Shown: piece after piece, positions 1-10,907 of the stretch | Layout of the letters: each line of letters begins with the position of its first letter | How positions within the stretch are numbered: the first letter of the stretch is position 1 | IMG/VR virus record: IMGVR_UViG_3300030329_005082 | Location: 114,631 to 178,630 of that record | Source of the DNA: a virus | DNA length: 64,000 bases | Strand: one strand, 5' to 3' | Made by a program: the position numbers and the translations under genes | Notes under the pieces: generated by a model | What the model was told of the DNA's origin: nothing | What the model saw: only the letters and a program-made list of their open reading frames with translations | Database searches by the model: none

Positions 1-3000
1 AGCTGGCTTGCCAAACTGAGATACAAACTTGGCTAAATACCCATCCGAGCCGTATTTGTTTTCTTTCTTGCTCAAGAAAAACTTGGGAACGTTTGCTAGG
101 AAGTTAGAGACAGCCTTCTTGTAAAGAGTGTCGTCTAGTCCCTTGGGAGTAATAGATCCGCTGACATCCAAGTAAAGCAACTGATTCAAATCAGAAAGAA
201 CTGTTGGTTGTTCATATCCCTCTTCTAGTGCAGCGGCGGGATCTAGAATGGTCTCAAAAGGTAGTCTGTCTGCCCAGAAAAACTTATTGACCTCGGCAGA
301 ACTCCACTCCGCATCTTCTCTATTTCTTCGTTTGTTTCCGGGGATTGATCCTGCACCTGTTGTGGCGCTGCTAAGTGATCCGCTTAGGCAACCACGAAGA
401 GTATCATAGTGCAATGCTGCAAGGGGGAAGTATTGATCTGCATTTCTTTCGGCTCGGCGGATTGGATAATCTACAGCAACACCAGATTTGATGGAGTTAT
501 ACATGATACCTGGGGCAAAGAATGGTCGCAATAAGGATCTCCAAGCCGGGGTAGTGCCGGCAGAACTACCAGCATATACAGCGTTTGATGAGTAGGCTGT
601 TCGGAACAAGGCAGCAATATCCAGAGTCCTATCAACAGGATAGAAGCCACTGTAAGGCAAGAGCTTGACAATTGCTTCAGACTCTAGCTCAAAATGTCGG
701 GGATAATCATTGAATATAAAATTACGATCACCTTCGTCAGTAGGCATGAAATCTTCCAAGAACTCAATATCATCGGTTTGAGCAAATCTTTCATAGAAGT
801 TTGGATTGGTTCCGTCAAAATTGCTGGTGTTAGATCCTGTTATTTCAAGACTTGCTGATATGACTGCAAATAACGATCCTTCGTTTTGATATTGTTCTAT
901 GTGCTCGCTGATTCTGAACTCTGGTAAGATTGTGTGGTCTTTGCCGACAAGTCTAATATCTGAAACATAATCTTCATATGAGCCGTAGAATGGATATGTT
1001 GCTGGTGCGAGTTGTCCCCTTCTTGGTCCATCAACATAACGACGGTCGCGACCGGCAGTCCAGGCTGGTCTTGTGTAAGCGGAACCGGGTGAGCGAGGCT
1101 CTGGCAGTTCTCCCGAAAACGCAGTTCCGGCAGCAACACCACCAGCAAACGCCACTTGGGTGCATTGTCCGCCAGAAATTCCTGTACCTGTAATTGCCTG
1201 CCCATTCATTGCCACACCTGCGACATCTGCTACGATCTGCATCACAGCACCAACAGCACCTGGGTCTACTGGTGTTACATCAATCTCTGCATTTGATTTG
1301 CACAAAGAAACAGAAGTATAGATGGCATTTATAACATCGTTTGTAGTACTAACGCCGCTACAACCTATGAAATAAGATGTTGCATTAACTCTCAACCCTG
1401 CATCGCTTGGCAGTTTGGTCTGGTCAAATGTGAATGTCACAGCAGTAGTGGTTGTTGTAATTATGATTGTTTGTCCGTCCAAAATGCTCGCAACTGTCTC
1501 AACGGCTGTAATTGATGCAGTTGCCGGCACGGCTGGAGTTGCGTATGACACAGTTGTGGTTACTGGAATATTGTACACATATTGTGCTGAGTTTATGTTT
1601 GCGGCAGCATAAGAAGCTGTCCCGTCGCGGAAAGAAGCATTGGTCACCTTATCATTAATCGTTCCATAATGGGTCATCATTAGTTCGCCGCAAGGCATTG
1701 TTGCCGCATCGGCAAAAACTACAGGAACAGAAGCTGTCAAAATCGTGACCAAAGATCCTGTAGAGTCAGAATACAAATATGAATCAAGTGGCCACATAGA
1801 CCCAGAACCATTCCCAGAGCCAATTGGAGCCGATGCATCAAGTGAGTTATAAGGCTTTTGTTCTGATGCTTGCACTGTGTACCCTTGGGAGGTTACAAAA
1901 GGTGTCTCAACTCTTGGTAGCTGACGAACGTATGTTAGCTTATTTGCGGCAGAGCGCAAGTCAGCATATGTACTGAAAGATGAAACATCATAACTTGATA
2001 CAGCTATGTCACTCCTCCAGAAATCATTAATAAATGACAACCTAGCTCTGGAGCCGGAGAAATATGTATAAATCTCTTTAGGATAAATTGTCTCAGGATA
2101 TGAGAACACCTTGATAAGATCTGCACCGTTGGCAACTCGTGGTGTTGGTGGTACAAATTGATCTCTTAGTATTTCATAAGGTCTTTTTATTTTCCCGTAA
2201 GAAAACTTAATGCCGCCGTTTATTTGTCTGTTTAGTTCTCTGTTTGCAAAGCCCATCAACTCGTTACCATAACTGTATTTCATGCTTACAGTTATTTTCT
2301 CACCCAATGTTTTTGCTGGTGTCCCGAGCGGGGTTTTGATTTGGTGAATTAAAGGCTTGTATCTAGAAGTGACCGGTGCTTCTCTAAGAGAGACAGAATA
2401 ATAATAATTTGACGTGTTGCCTTTTCTATCCGTCACTTGTCTTGAGGAAGTTGAATTACTAAACGAATTCATAGGCAACCCAGTGCCCTGTTCTACTGTT
2501 TCTTGAACTTGTGGCAGAACATTGTAAGTGTTTTTCTGAGTATAGAACTTCGCATAAGGGTCTGTTCCATTGCTAATCTGCTTCCATGGTACAAAATCGC
2601 GATTCTTAGACCACTTAAACTTCTTTGTATAAGCTAAATCAAAAATCAGGGCAGAGTCCCAACTAGAAACAGCATTGAGGCTCTGAGTCACAAATGAAAT
2701 ATTTTCTGGATAACGAGACCGTAGAGCAACATATTGTCCATATATAGCAGAATTGTCCGAACCAGAAATATAAGAAGTCCATTGAGATCTGTCAGCAGCA
2801 GGCAACGCTCTTGTTACATAACCATTATCAAACGTACTGCCAGTAATAACAGTAGTCGTTGGGAACGTAGTGCCAATCATCAACTGATTCACACGGTTCA
2901 TTGGTGTTTTATGTATAGAGGGTATTACTGAACTTCCTGTTTCAAACCCTCCAAACGTTGAGTGCTTCTTAAGGTTTTCATTATGTGGCAGTCTTACTGC

Positions 3001-6000
3001 CATATTTCTGAAGGGCAGTGCATTGTTGGGAGAGAACTGATCAGAGTTCACATCCCTAAATTGTTGTTTAGAGTCTTGCTTGGAGCCGGGTGCAGCAAAT
3101 CGGTCAGTGAAGATTGTTTCATTTATTCTTCGTGAAGGTATCTGCCGTGGTGCAGGATAGTCTGCTGAGCCCGTTAGTCCAAGGGCTCTTCGGGCTGGTG
3201 TTGTTAGGAATGCTGTCGGCGCACTATAAGCATAATGACTGTTGTTGAAAACAAAGTCCATATTTGTGTCTGCGCGGTTGTTCCCTTGAACAACTTCATA
3301 ATATTTTGAATAGTTTCCGACTTTTCTGACGCCATCAGTTACTTGATGGTCAGAGATGACTGTTTTGATGTTTGCAATATTCAAAGGCGACTTGGAAGCC
3401 AAACCTCTTAGGTATTGACCTTTGGGCTTGTTTTCTATCGTCAAGGTTGTTATAGAGCCAGTCCCGCTAGCAATCTCTAAGCTGTATTCTTCGGCGCGAT
3501 CTACTGTTCTAAATGGTGCGTTATGACGTGCTTGAATACCACCAACCCACCTTTCAGCGAATGGACCCTGCATGGGAACACTTTGACGATAAGGAAGAAC
3601 ACTGTCTTCGTGGATATTGGTTAGTGATATGCCAGTAAGTCCGGAACTGTTGAGTCCAGCATTATATCCTGATACGATACTAGAACTTACCGCCGTAAAC
3701 GGAGTAATCTGACTACCCTTGTAGAGATTGCCGTCTTTGGTTGCTCGGAAAGCTACTTTTTTCTTTTCATTCGGAACATCTTCATCTGTACAATCTGGAA
3801 ATGCTTCAAATCTGTCAAAAGTTAAATCACGGAATCGGCGCTTCTTGTTGAGGTACTGATTGATACCGCCATAATAAGGAGGTATTAGTTTGGCGGAAAT
3901 ACAAACAATAGAGTTTGCACCCCTTTGAGTGGCTTTCTGATCTGTAGCAACAGTATGAGGAGGTCCAATTTCTCTGGACCATGCGTTTAAAACAGCATTT
4001 CTGGTTGCTAATATTCCATCAGAATCCGCAACAAGTGGTGGTACGTCTCTCTCGGCTCTTGTCTGCCACCAAACACAATTTTCATTTTGATTGCCGCTTA
4101 CTGGGTGGTGATTTTTTGCCCAACCGGGAATATCCAAACATATTGTGCCTCTTGGTGCGCCGAGGAGCCCGCCAGGTCCACCAGGGTGTCGGTCTCTTAG
4201 TATTGAGATCTTGTGTTGAATTTTCGGACGCTCAAGAACGTGGTTCTCAACAATTTTACGAACATCAGATGCGTGGCGAGCAGATTCAGGGAAAAACTCT
4301 TCAATCACCTGACTCATTGAAGTGTCTAGCCACTTGAAATAATCAATGTATTTTTCTAAGTCAGGAATATCGTTTCTTACCTTGCGGAAGAATATCTCTC
4401 TAACTTTTTCCATTCGCTTATAATTTAAACGATACTTGTTTACTGGTTCACCAATGAGGTTGTTAAAGTCTTCAATGCTAGCAAACAATTCAAGCATCCT
4501 GTTGGAGATGCTGCGATACATGGATCGTTCTACAGCAAAATAGAATGTCTCAGGTCTCGTATAAATTCCGAAAGTCTGCTCATCAGAATTGAGAGCTTGA
4601 ACCATCTCTTCGCCGCCAACATATTCAGGCACCTGAAGTTTACTGGTATGGATATAAGCTTTTCGGACTGGTGTTGAACTAGCCGCAAAGAAATCACCAC
4701 GTCCAGAATGTTGTCGTAAGTTAATATTACTGAACATTGCTTTCTGGTATTGACTTGGGTAATCCGCTGCGACGGAACCAGAAGAGAAATCTTGAACAAC
4801 AAAGCGACCAGAGGCGTCGCTTCCTGTAATATTTCCGAAGTCCCAGTTTAGGGCAAGTGTTTGAATGCGGGGTATATAAACATTTGGATTCTGAGCTTGG
4901 AAAGAATAAGCATTTCTATATGGACGGAGGCGTCCGTGAGTATCTGCTTCCTTAGCTTGAAGGTCTAGCGTTCCAGATGGGAAATAATCTGTCCAAAATC
5001 TAACACTAGAGGCACGGACATCTGTTTTTTCTAACGTGCTGCCTGTAAAGTTTGTCCTGTGAGCACCAACATAAATTCTCTTATTTGACTCTATGATTGG
5101 TGCAGCATCATTATAAGTCATAGATGCGCTGGCTAGGAAGCTATTTCTTTTAACTCCTGTATCATAATTTACACCGTAAAGTTCCAGGGTGTAGCCGTCT
5201 GTTGATACTGATGCGCCATTGATTGCATCTGTAAAAGGATATTTTGTAGGGCGTAGAGATAAAGTAAAGTTCCACTTTTGATTATCATATACGTCATTGA
5301 ATATAGAACTTGATAAAAGTGTCGTGCCGGCCCGATTCTTGACAACAAAATAAGCATCTCTGACCCGGTAATTTGGTGAATAAACTTTAGGATATTCCCC
5401 TGGAGACCTGATTGCATATACTTGAAGTCCGTGGTCATTCCCCGCAGTCTGCCATGTCATATCCGTGGAGGTTTGATCTGTATCAAAAGGCGTGTGGAAA
5501 CCCATCAAAGAAGAAGTCAAAACCCTTGGCATTTCGTAAGGCAACAATTCGGGATTATCTTTGTCTGGAAAAACTATTTCACTCTGTAAAGAAAAGGCAA
5601 ATTCTTCAAGGTTCAATGACCCTGTTACAAACCCTTTAGAATTAGTATTAGAAGCGTCGGGATACTGATAAACACTCGCCTTTACATCCCCCTGGTTTAA
5701 AAGTCCCGTAAAGTCTGCGAACTTTTTAGTACTCATCGTAGAGATATAATTGCTCTTAACTTCAAAGTCTGAATTATCAGGATACGTGTTGAGAGCTATG
5801 ACTTCTTCACCCACACCCAAACAACGAATGAAGTTTCTAATTGATTTTTCAGTACCCTTAGACTTTAGAATAAAACTAAGGTTGTTGTAGATGTTTTTAT
5901 AAATTGAATTTTTAACTTCTATGAGTCTCTGTTCAAAATTTATCTGCTCATCTCTTTGTAAGAATTGTTGTAAAGTGCCGGCATTTTGGAAGAATTCGGG

Positions 6001-7575
6001 CATTTCCAAACCCATTGATTCTACTAGGCGGTCATTATAAGGATACTCATTGATTGAGCCAGTGGCGCTGCCACTAATATATTTTACATGACGAAGCTCT
6101 TTAAGTGCGGTCAATTGATTATAAAGAGTGTCAAAATAGCTGGAAAGTATTTGTGTGACACTTACAATCTCATTTTCACCGTTTTCTTCCTCTTCAATTA
6201 TCCAATTAGGAAGATGATTCAACAAGCGAGAGTTGTTATTATAATCATAATTGCTGCCGGTTAAAACATATGCAGCCTTCGTGTCTACATAAAGCGGGTT
6301 GGAAGTTCTGATGATCGGGTCACCAACTTCTCTTACCGATTCTAATTCAAGTGAATCAACTGCTGAGGCTGTGTTTCTGCTGTGAGTTGTATTATATCCT
6401 GTAAAGGCACCATTAGATAAACGACCGGAATAATCCAAACATATACTGTCAATGCTCGCGGTCTGAGTAATGCCTTCGTTGAATTTTAGATAAACACCCA
6501 ATCCAACATTTGCGTCATATTTGTCTGTACCACCGCCAACGCTATCAAACCAATATCTTCCTATCTGTTCATCGTTGCGATTAGTCTTCCAAAATCTAAA
6601 TTCGTCAACAGACGCTGATAACTTTCCGTACCCCTGGGCGGCACCTGGCAGTCCTGATATGTCTGTTCTAAGAGCACCAATGTTACCAATCATTGAACCA
6701 GTGACTAAACCAATTTCCGCAGACACAGCAGGCGGAATAGCTGTTTGAACACAGGCACCATTTACAAAAAAGTCAATTGTAGGACTGGACCCAGAAGTAT
6801 TAAATACAAATGAGAAGTTTCGGAAAACTCCGTCTGAAATACTTATACCACCTGTTGTCGGGACTGGAATTCCATCAAAACCGTGGGAACCGGATTTCAT
6901 TGTTACATAAAATCTATCCTCTGTCCCTTGTCTTAGTTCAATTCTCAATCTGCCGTATTGAGCAGATGTGGTTGCAGCACCATTCCAAAGGTCAAAAATA
7001 ACTTGACGCTCTGATGATGTTGAGGCATCAATTTCCGAGTTCTTCTTTAGGAAGAATTCAACTGAACTACCGCTTGGACCGCCGAATTCTAGATTGGAAG
7101 TTCTGTTTTTAGATTCTTTATAAATGGATCCTGAATGGGGTCCGCCTTTGATTTGGATATATTCTGCTGAGGATGAGTAATATCCAGAAGCGTGTGAGCT
7201 TATGGCTCCATAATCTGCGCCAATAGTGACATATCCTGTAGAAGTTGGATATACATCTTCAAGGATATATTTCTCTAAAGGGTTGATTTTATTATAAAAG
7301 CCGACTCTTTCTAATATTGATCCATCGTATGGGTAATAGTTCGCAATATAATTGAAAGCGTTGCTATAATATTGCTCAGCCGAACCAAACCTAACAAAAC
7401 TTTCTGGCTTTGAATAATCAACAGGGGGAAGAAAATATTTCTGTTTTTGTATAGAAGCAGACAGGTGAGCTTCGGACTCTATTCCGTCACCTAAAGTATC
7501 AGGCGCACTAAGTTTCAGGAATTTTCCGACAGTAACAATTTGTAGGTTATTGTCAAATAGTTTTTTTACACTCAT
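1..7575 (-). CDS. giant virion structural protein, LamG-like domain (C-terminus beyond window)
   Basis: The minus frame stays open from the ATG at 7575 to the window edge, giving more than 2,520 residues with no stop seen. The start overlaps the stop of the upstream gene as ATGA. Residues about 165-285 have the alternating beta pattern of a LamG/concanavalin-A-like domain (a segment ending FFVNGA). The rest is rich in Ser, Thr, Gly, Asn and Tyr, as in phage tail or receptor-binding proteins. Its place directly after the gp6-type wedge gene and a DNRLRE-like protein suggests a baseplate-periphery or adsorption role (inference). No specific family is recognised for most of its length, and the C-terminus is missing. 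Confidence 0.8.
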   Translation of the reverse strand, partial: MSVKKLFDNNLQIVTVGKFLKLSAPDTLGDGIESEAHLSASIQKQKYFLPPVDYSKPESFVRFGSAEQYYSNAFNYIANYYPYDGSILERVGFYNKINPLEKYILEDVYPTSTGYVTIGADYGAISSHASGYYSSSAEYIQIKGGPHSGSIYKESKNRTSNLEFGGPSGSSVEFFLKKNSEIDASTSSERQVIFDLWNGAATTSAQYGRLRIELRQGTEDRFYVTMKSGSHGFDGIPVPTTGGISISDGVFRNFSFVFNTSGSSPTIDFFVNGACVQTAIPPAVSAEIGLVTGSMIGNIGALRTDISGLPGAAQGYGKLSASVDEFRFWKTNRNDEQIGRYWFDSVGGGTDKYDANVGLGVYLKFNEGITQTASIDSICLDYSGRLSNGAFTGYNTTHSRNTASAVDSLELESVREVGDPIIRTSNPLYVDTKAAYVLTGSNYDYNNNSRLLNHLPNWIIEEEENGENEIVSVTQILSSYFDTLYNQLTALKELRHVKYISGSATGSINEYPYNDRLVESMGLEMPEFFQNAGTLQQFLQRDEQINFEQRLIEVKNSIYKNIYNNLSFILKSKGTEKSIRNFIRCLGVGEEVIALNTYPDNSDFEVKSNYISTMSTKKFADFTGLLNQGDVKASVYQYPDASNTNSKGFVTGSLNLEEFAFSLQSEIVFPDKDNPELLPYEMPRVLTSSLMGFHTPFDTDQTSTDMTWQTAGNDHGLQVYAIRSPGEYPKVYSPNYRVRDAYFVVKNRAGTTLLSSSIFNDVYDNQKWNFTLSLRPTKYPFTDAINGASVSTDGYTLELYGVNYDTGVKRNSFLASASMTYNDAAPIIESNKRIYVGAHRTNFTGSTLEKTDVRASSVRFWTDYFPSGTLDLQAKEADTHGRLRPYRNAYSFQAQNPNVYIPRIQTLALNWDFGNITGSDASGRFVVQDFSSGSVAADYPSQYQKAMFSNINLRQHSGRGDFFAASSTPVRKAYIHTSKLQVPEYVGGEEMVQALNSDEQTFGIYTRPETFYFAVERSMYRSISNRMLELFASIEDFNNLIGEPVNKYRLNYKRMEKVREIFFRKVRNDIPDLEKYIDYFKWLDTSMSQVIEEFFPESARHASDVRKIVENHVLERPKIQHKISILRDRHPGGPGGLLGAPRGTICLDIPGWAKNHHPVSGNQNENCVWWQTRAERDVPPLVADSDGILATRNAVLNAWSREIGPPHTVATDQKATQRGANSIVCISAKLIPPYYGGINQYLNKKRRFRDLTFDRFEAFPDCTDEDVPNEKKKVAFRATKDGNLYKGSQITPFTAVSSSIVSGYNAGLNSSGLTGISLTNIHEDSVLPYRQSVPMQGPFAERWVGGIQARHNAPFRTVDRAEEYSLEIASGTGSITTLTIENKPKGQYLRGLASKSPLNIANIKTVISDHQVTDGVRKVGNYSKYYEVVQGNNRADTNMDFVFNNSHYAYSAPTAFLTTPARRALGLTGSADYPAPRQIPSRRINETIFTDRFAAPGSKQDSKQQFRDVNSDQFSPNNALPFRNMAVRLPHNENLKKHSTFGGFETGSSVIPSIHKTPMNRVNQLMIGTTFPTTTVITGSTFDNGYVTRALPAADRSQWTSYISGSDNSAIYGQYVALRSRYPENISFVTQSLNAVSSWDSALIFDLAYTKKFKWSKNRDFVPWKQISNGTDPYAKFYTQKNTYNVLPQVQETVEQGTGLPMNSFSNSTSSRQVTDRKGNTSNYYYSVSLREAPVTSRYKPLIHQIKTPLGTPAKTLGEKITVSMKYSYGNELMGFANRELNRQINGGIKFSYGKIKRPYEILRDQFVPPTPRVANGADLIKVFSYPETIYPKEIYTYFSGSRARLSFINDFWRSDIAVSSYDVSSFSTYADLRSAANKLTYVRQLPRVETPFVTSQGYTVQASEQKPYNSLDASAPIGSGNGSGSMWPLDSYLYSDSTGSLVTILTASVPVVFADAATMPCGELMMTHYGTINDKVTNASFRDGTASYAAANINSAQYVYNIPVTTTVSYATPAVPATASITAVETVASILDGQTIIITTTTTAVTFTFDQTKLPSDAGLRVNATSYFIGCSGVSTTNDVINAIYTSVSLCKSNAEIDVTPVDPGAVGAVMQIVADVAGVAMNGQAITGTGISGGQCTQVAFAGGVAAGTAFSGELPEPRSPGSAYTRPAWTAGRDRRYVDGPRRGQLAPATYPFYGSYEDYVSDIRLVGKDHTILPEFRISEHIEQYQNEGSLFAVISASLEITGSNTSNFDGTNPNFYERFAQTDDIEFLEDFMPTDEGDRNFIFNDYPRHFELESEAIVKLLPYSGFYPVDRTLDIAALFRTAYSSNAVYAGSSAGTTPAWRSLLRPFFAPGIMYNSIKSGVAVDYPIRRAERNADQYFPLAALHYDTLRGCLSGSLSSATTGAGSIPGNKRRNREDAEWSSAEVNKFFWADRLPFETILDPAAALEEGYEQPTVLSDLNQLLYLDVSGSITPKGLDDTLYKKAVSNFLANVPKFFLSKKENKYGSDGYLAKFVSQFGKPA

Positions 7576-9089
7576 TTATCTTCTTCTTTAATTTTGAATT
7601 TGAACACCTCTGGTTGTTCAACATACTCACCTTGTAAATAGTAAGCAAATGTAATTCCATATGCATAGCCTGGTTCAAGGTAGGAAGTATCTAATTCAAA
7701 ATAATTACCGCTCACGTCGTATGAGAGACGACTGAAGTAGTTGTTAGCACTTCCTGTACCAAATGGGATGACCTCTAGATCATCAACAACTCTATGAATG
7801 CGGTAATAAGAATCTTCTATAATATCTGGGAGTGTTTCCGCTGTTGCTACTGTATAAATGTTGGGATTCCAGTTTTTCTTTCTGGCAAATACGCGAAGGT
7901 TTGGAGTTTGTCCTTGTGTGTAAGAATCTTCTAAATTGGTTATAGAAGTGATGTACTCTTCACGATACAACCCATCAATAGTTCCAAATGTTTTAGGTTC
8001 ATAAGATGCTGTATAAAAATCTACTCTAGAGCCGCCAGACCCTGTATGCCAGACATCAAATACTGTGTCAAGCGCACTGGTGCTAGCAAAAGAGGCCGTA
8101 TAAACACCAGTTATTGTTGCTCCATTTTCCCTTAAGATTCCGGCAGTGACACTGGTGTCGGCGGTGCCTCCCGGCTTTACAAGACTCAGAGCACCTCCAG
8201 ATGGAGCCGCACTGCCAGAATAAATATCTACGGTCAGCGTTTCATTAGATAGCCCAGGAATATTCTGAAGCTGTCCTCTTACTATATTATACAAATACAG
8301 CGTGTTTAGATTATTGTCTGCACTTGCAACGCTGCTGCTAACAAAGAAGCTGCCGCGATGGTCTTTTCTTGTAGAATCCCAGCGGGCTTCAAGAGTTGGA
8401 CGGTAGTGGAAGAATTCACTGGTTCTAGAGAAGAACTTTTTAGTATACATTGTTTCTGAGCCGGACACCACTGAATCTGGAAATTTTACAAGAAATCCAT
8501 AATTTGCCTCTCCGCCAACAGCGTCCAACCACTTATAAACCTGATCGGAAACATCAAGAGACATATTCTCTAATCCTGTTTCAAATGTAAAAGTCTTCTT
8601 GGTTTCGGCGGGGGCTAAATATGTTCCACCTGCCTGGGTCCAAGTTGTTCCTGCGGCAGAAGATAACCAACTGGAGGCTCCAAGATCTGTGTAATTTTCC
8701 ATATCTAAGCCACGACCCTCTGTCCAAGTTTCTGAAAGCATATAAACATCCAAAGAGAAATCTCTAGGCGCTGTATTGCCATGAGGGGCATTATAAAGGT
8801 TTAGATAAAATTTGATACTTCCTGTATCCGCCGGCAAGACGCCACTTGCCATATCTGAAGTGATTGTAGATATTGGGAACTGAATAATGAACCTACACTG
8901 CTCAGCGCCCGAAGCATTGGCTGCGGAAGGACTTGTTGTCACAGATGCAGTAGTTTGCCCATGGATTACAAATGCCTCAAGAATATCGGCACCGCCCATA
9001 TTTGATTCTTCGCCACGGGTAATCAAATTGCTTTTGTAAGCATTCGTGATTGTATTATCTTTGGCGGCGTAATATTTTTTGATAGCCAT
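7572..9089 (-). CDS. baseplate/tail-associated protein with DNRLRE-like N-terminal domain
   Basis: This 505-aa protein has an N-terminal half (about residues 65-230) that resembles DNRLRE-type carbohydrate-binding modules. It shows FIIQFPIS, then FYLNLYNAP, then ETWTEGRG, then VSDQVYKWL and YGFLVKFPD strands in the expected order. The C-terminal half is beta-rich and unassigned. It starts 1 bp from the gp6-like gene stop and overlaps the giant LamG gene by 4 bp, so the three are probably translated together. Being beside baseplate wedge genes suggests a structural or surface-binding role. The domain call was made by eye and is tentative; the CDS itself is secure. Confidence 0.75.
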   Translation of the reverse strand: MAIKKYYAAKDNTITNAYKSNLITRGEESNMGGADILEAFVIHGQTTASVTTSPSAANASGAEQCRFIIQFPISTITSDMASGVLPADTGSIKFYLNLYNAPHGNTAPRDFSLDVYMLSETWTEGRGLDMENYTDLGASSWLSSAAGTTWTQAGGTYLAPAETKKTFTFETGLENMSLDVSDQVYKWLDAVGGEANYGFLVKFPDSVVSGSETMYTKKFFSRTSEFFHYRPTLEARWDSTRKDHRGSFFVSSSVASADNNLNTLYLYNIVRGQLQNIPGLSNETLTVDIYSGSAAPSGGALSLVKPGGTADTSVTAGILRENGATITGVYTASFASTSALDTVFDVWHTGSGGSRVDFYTASYEPKTFGTIDGLYREEYITSITNLEDSYTQGQTPNLRVFARKKNWNPNIYTVATAETLPDIIEDSYYRIHRVVDDLEVIPFGTGSANNYFSRLSYDVSGNYFELDTSYLEPGYAYGITFAYYLQGEYVEQPEVFKFKIKEEDK

Positions 9090-9090
9090 T

Positions 9091-10884
9091 TTAGATCACT
9101 GCTCCTATAATGTCTCTATTTGGCAGTAATACTTCAGCAGCAGCATCTTCTGGGAGTACTAAGAATCTACCATCGTCAGAAAGATTAGAGTCAATATCAA
9201 ATCTATAATTACTATAAACTCCGCCGACATTATTTACAAGCTCTACTTCGGTTGTGTCTACAACCCCAGGAACCTCGTTCAATAGTTTATAAATCTGGGA
9301 AATGTAAATTGCCTCTCCGATGTTAAATTTGATATTGATATATTCGTCTTTTAGTTTTTGTATGCACGCATCAAGCAATTCATAACGATTGACATCTAAT
9401 GCTGGCAAGACTTTGAACTTGATGCCAATATTGATTACTTTGCCGCTCAATACATCAACAGTATCGTTGATCATTCTGTATTTGTTCAGCCAAACTCTTG
9501 TGTTTTCTTTAAGATTTGTATTTGGTTCAATCAAATCGCCGTTAGCATTTTCTGATAGAAGATAAACATTGAGATTTCTCTTTAGGGAATTTACATCACG
9601 AACAACATTGGCTCGCTTAACTTTACCAAACTTTGAAGGCATACGATAAATCAGATTGATATAATCTACGCGAGTTACCGCTCGGTTCTGGGATGCGAAG
9701 GTTCCGAAAGCTCTTTCTCTGATTTCTTCCGCCGTCAAAATACTCGTATCCCCTAATATTGGATTCTCATTTTCTACTTCTATAGAGGTGACAACTCCAT
9801 TAAGTGAATTGAGATCCAACGTTCCCTCGTTTCTAAAAGAAAAACGAGGAGAGATCACTTCACTCAAACCATTGACGGCAACGTTAATTTCGTCCGATGT
9901 GTTTGCGGCGTACTCAATTGTTAGAGTAGTGTCTGTTGGAACAACACCAAACTTATCTGTTTGAATTAAATTTGTAGGGTCAAATGTTTGATCTGTTATA
10001 TGGGTGCGACCATTCACATCCAAAACAACATCGGCTGGATCTGCTACGACATCTGTTGTGATATTGTCTTGGGAACCATACCCAAATTGAATATAAGTGT
10101 CTCCATTTGCTTCAAATTGTGTCACAAACCTACGAGGAACAGGCTTAAGTTTCATAATATAAGGAACAACTTCTCGGTCTGAGGATGTGTTCTGAAATTC
10201 TTTTATAATGACATCCTGTGTGAGGAAATCAACTTCATAATATTCATTCCCTTGACTGTCTTTTACGGAGATAACCTCGCTAATATTTCCCTGATCAATG
10301 TTAATTCTTAGGAATCTCTCATAATCTGTCACTGTTGTTATCTGTTCATACACTTGCCCAGAAACTACTTGTCCAAAAGCCTTAACGGCAAAAAAGGTTG
10401 GATTACCAGTAGAGTCATCAACACGAGCAACAGTTACCTCATTATTAGGATTAGTAAAATCAACATTTTCTGTCAAAGTAAAAGCAGACCCGTTCTTTGA
10501 GGAAATAAGACTACCTCTTTGTAATATTGGAAAATAATCTAAATCAGGTCCACGAGAATTGGGATCAGCAGGGACAATAATATAAAAAGATGCAAGTCCT
10601 GTAGATTTGGCAGCGCCGGGAGTTTTGTACCCTAACGTGTTTGAGAGACGGTTAACATTTTCATAAGTGATGGCGCTATCCAGAAAACTTTCGTTTGCCT
10701 GAAAGTCTGCATAGAAAGACAACTGGTCGCCAACATAGGCTACCATATCCATCATCAATGCACCAAAAGAAGCTTCACTGAAATCCTTAAAGGTCGTGGG
10801 ATAGTACCTTTCAGCATAGTTTACCAAGTCTTGCTTGATACTTTCAAAATCTCTGCTGGTGTAGTTTATCGGTCTTTTTGCCAT
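9091..10884 (-). CDS. baseplate wedge protein, T4 gp6-like
   Basis: This 597-aa protein starts MAKRPINYTSRDFESI and continues with the motif around FGALMMDMVAYVGDQLSFYADFQANE, which is characteristic of gp6-type wedge proteins (Baseplate J-like superfamily). The middle contains the RERAFGTFASQNRAVTRVDYI segment typical of the conserved J-like core. In T4, gp6 dimers bridge neighbouring wedges of the contractile-tail baseplate. The gp25-like gene lies just upstream in the same orientation, which reproduces the T4-type gp25-gp6 pairing. The ATG at 10884 is close behind the upstream gene stop. Confidence in the family is high. Confidence 0.9.
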   Translation of the reverse strand: MAKRPINYTSRDFESIKQDLVNYAERYYPTTFKDFSEASFGALMMDMVAYVGDQLSFYADFQANESFLDSAITYENVNRLSNTLGYKTPGAAKSTGLASFYIIVPADPNSRGPDLDYFPILQRGSLISSKNGSAFTLTENVDFTNPNNEVTVARVDDSTGNPTFFAVKAFGQVVSGQVYEQITTVTDYERFLRINIDQGNISEVISVKDSQGNEYYEVDFLTQDVIIKEFQNTSSDREVVPYIMKLKPVPRRFVTQFEANGDTYIQFGYGSQDNITTDVVADPADVVLDVNGRTHITDQTFDPTNLIQTDKFGVVPTDTTLTIEYAANTSDEINVAVNGLSEVISPRFSFRNEGTLDLNSLNGVVTSIEVENENPILGDTSILTAEEIRERAFGTFASQNRAVTRVDYINLIYRMPSKFGKVKRANVVRDVNSLKRNLNVYLLSENANGDLIEPNTNLKENTRVWLNKYRMINDTVDVLSGKVINIGIKFKVLPALDVNRYELLDACIQKLKDEYINIKFNIGEAIYISQIYKLLNEVPGVVDTTEVELVNNVGGVYSNYRFDIDSNLSDDGRFLVLPEDAAAEVLLPNRDIIGAVI

Positions 10885-10907
10885 AATGTTTGTACTCGCC
10901 TCGTCTT

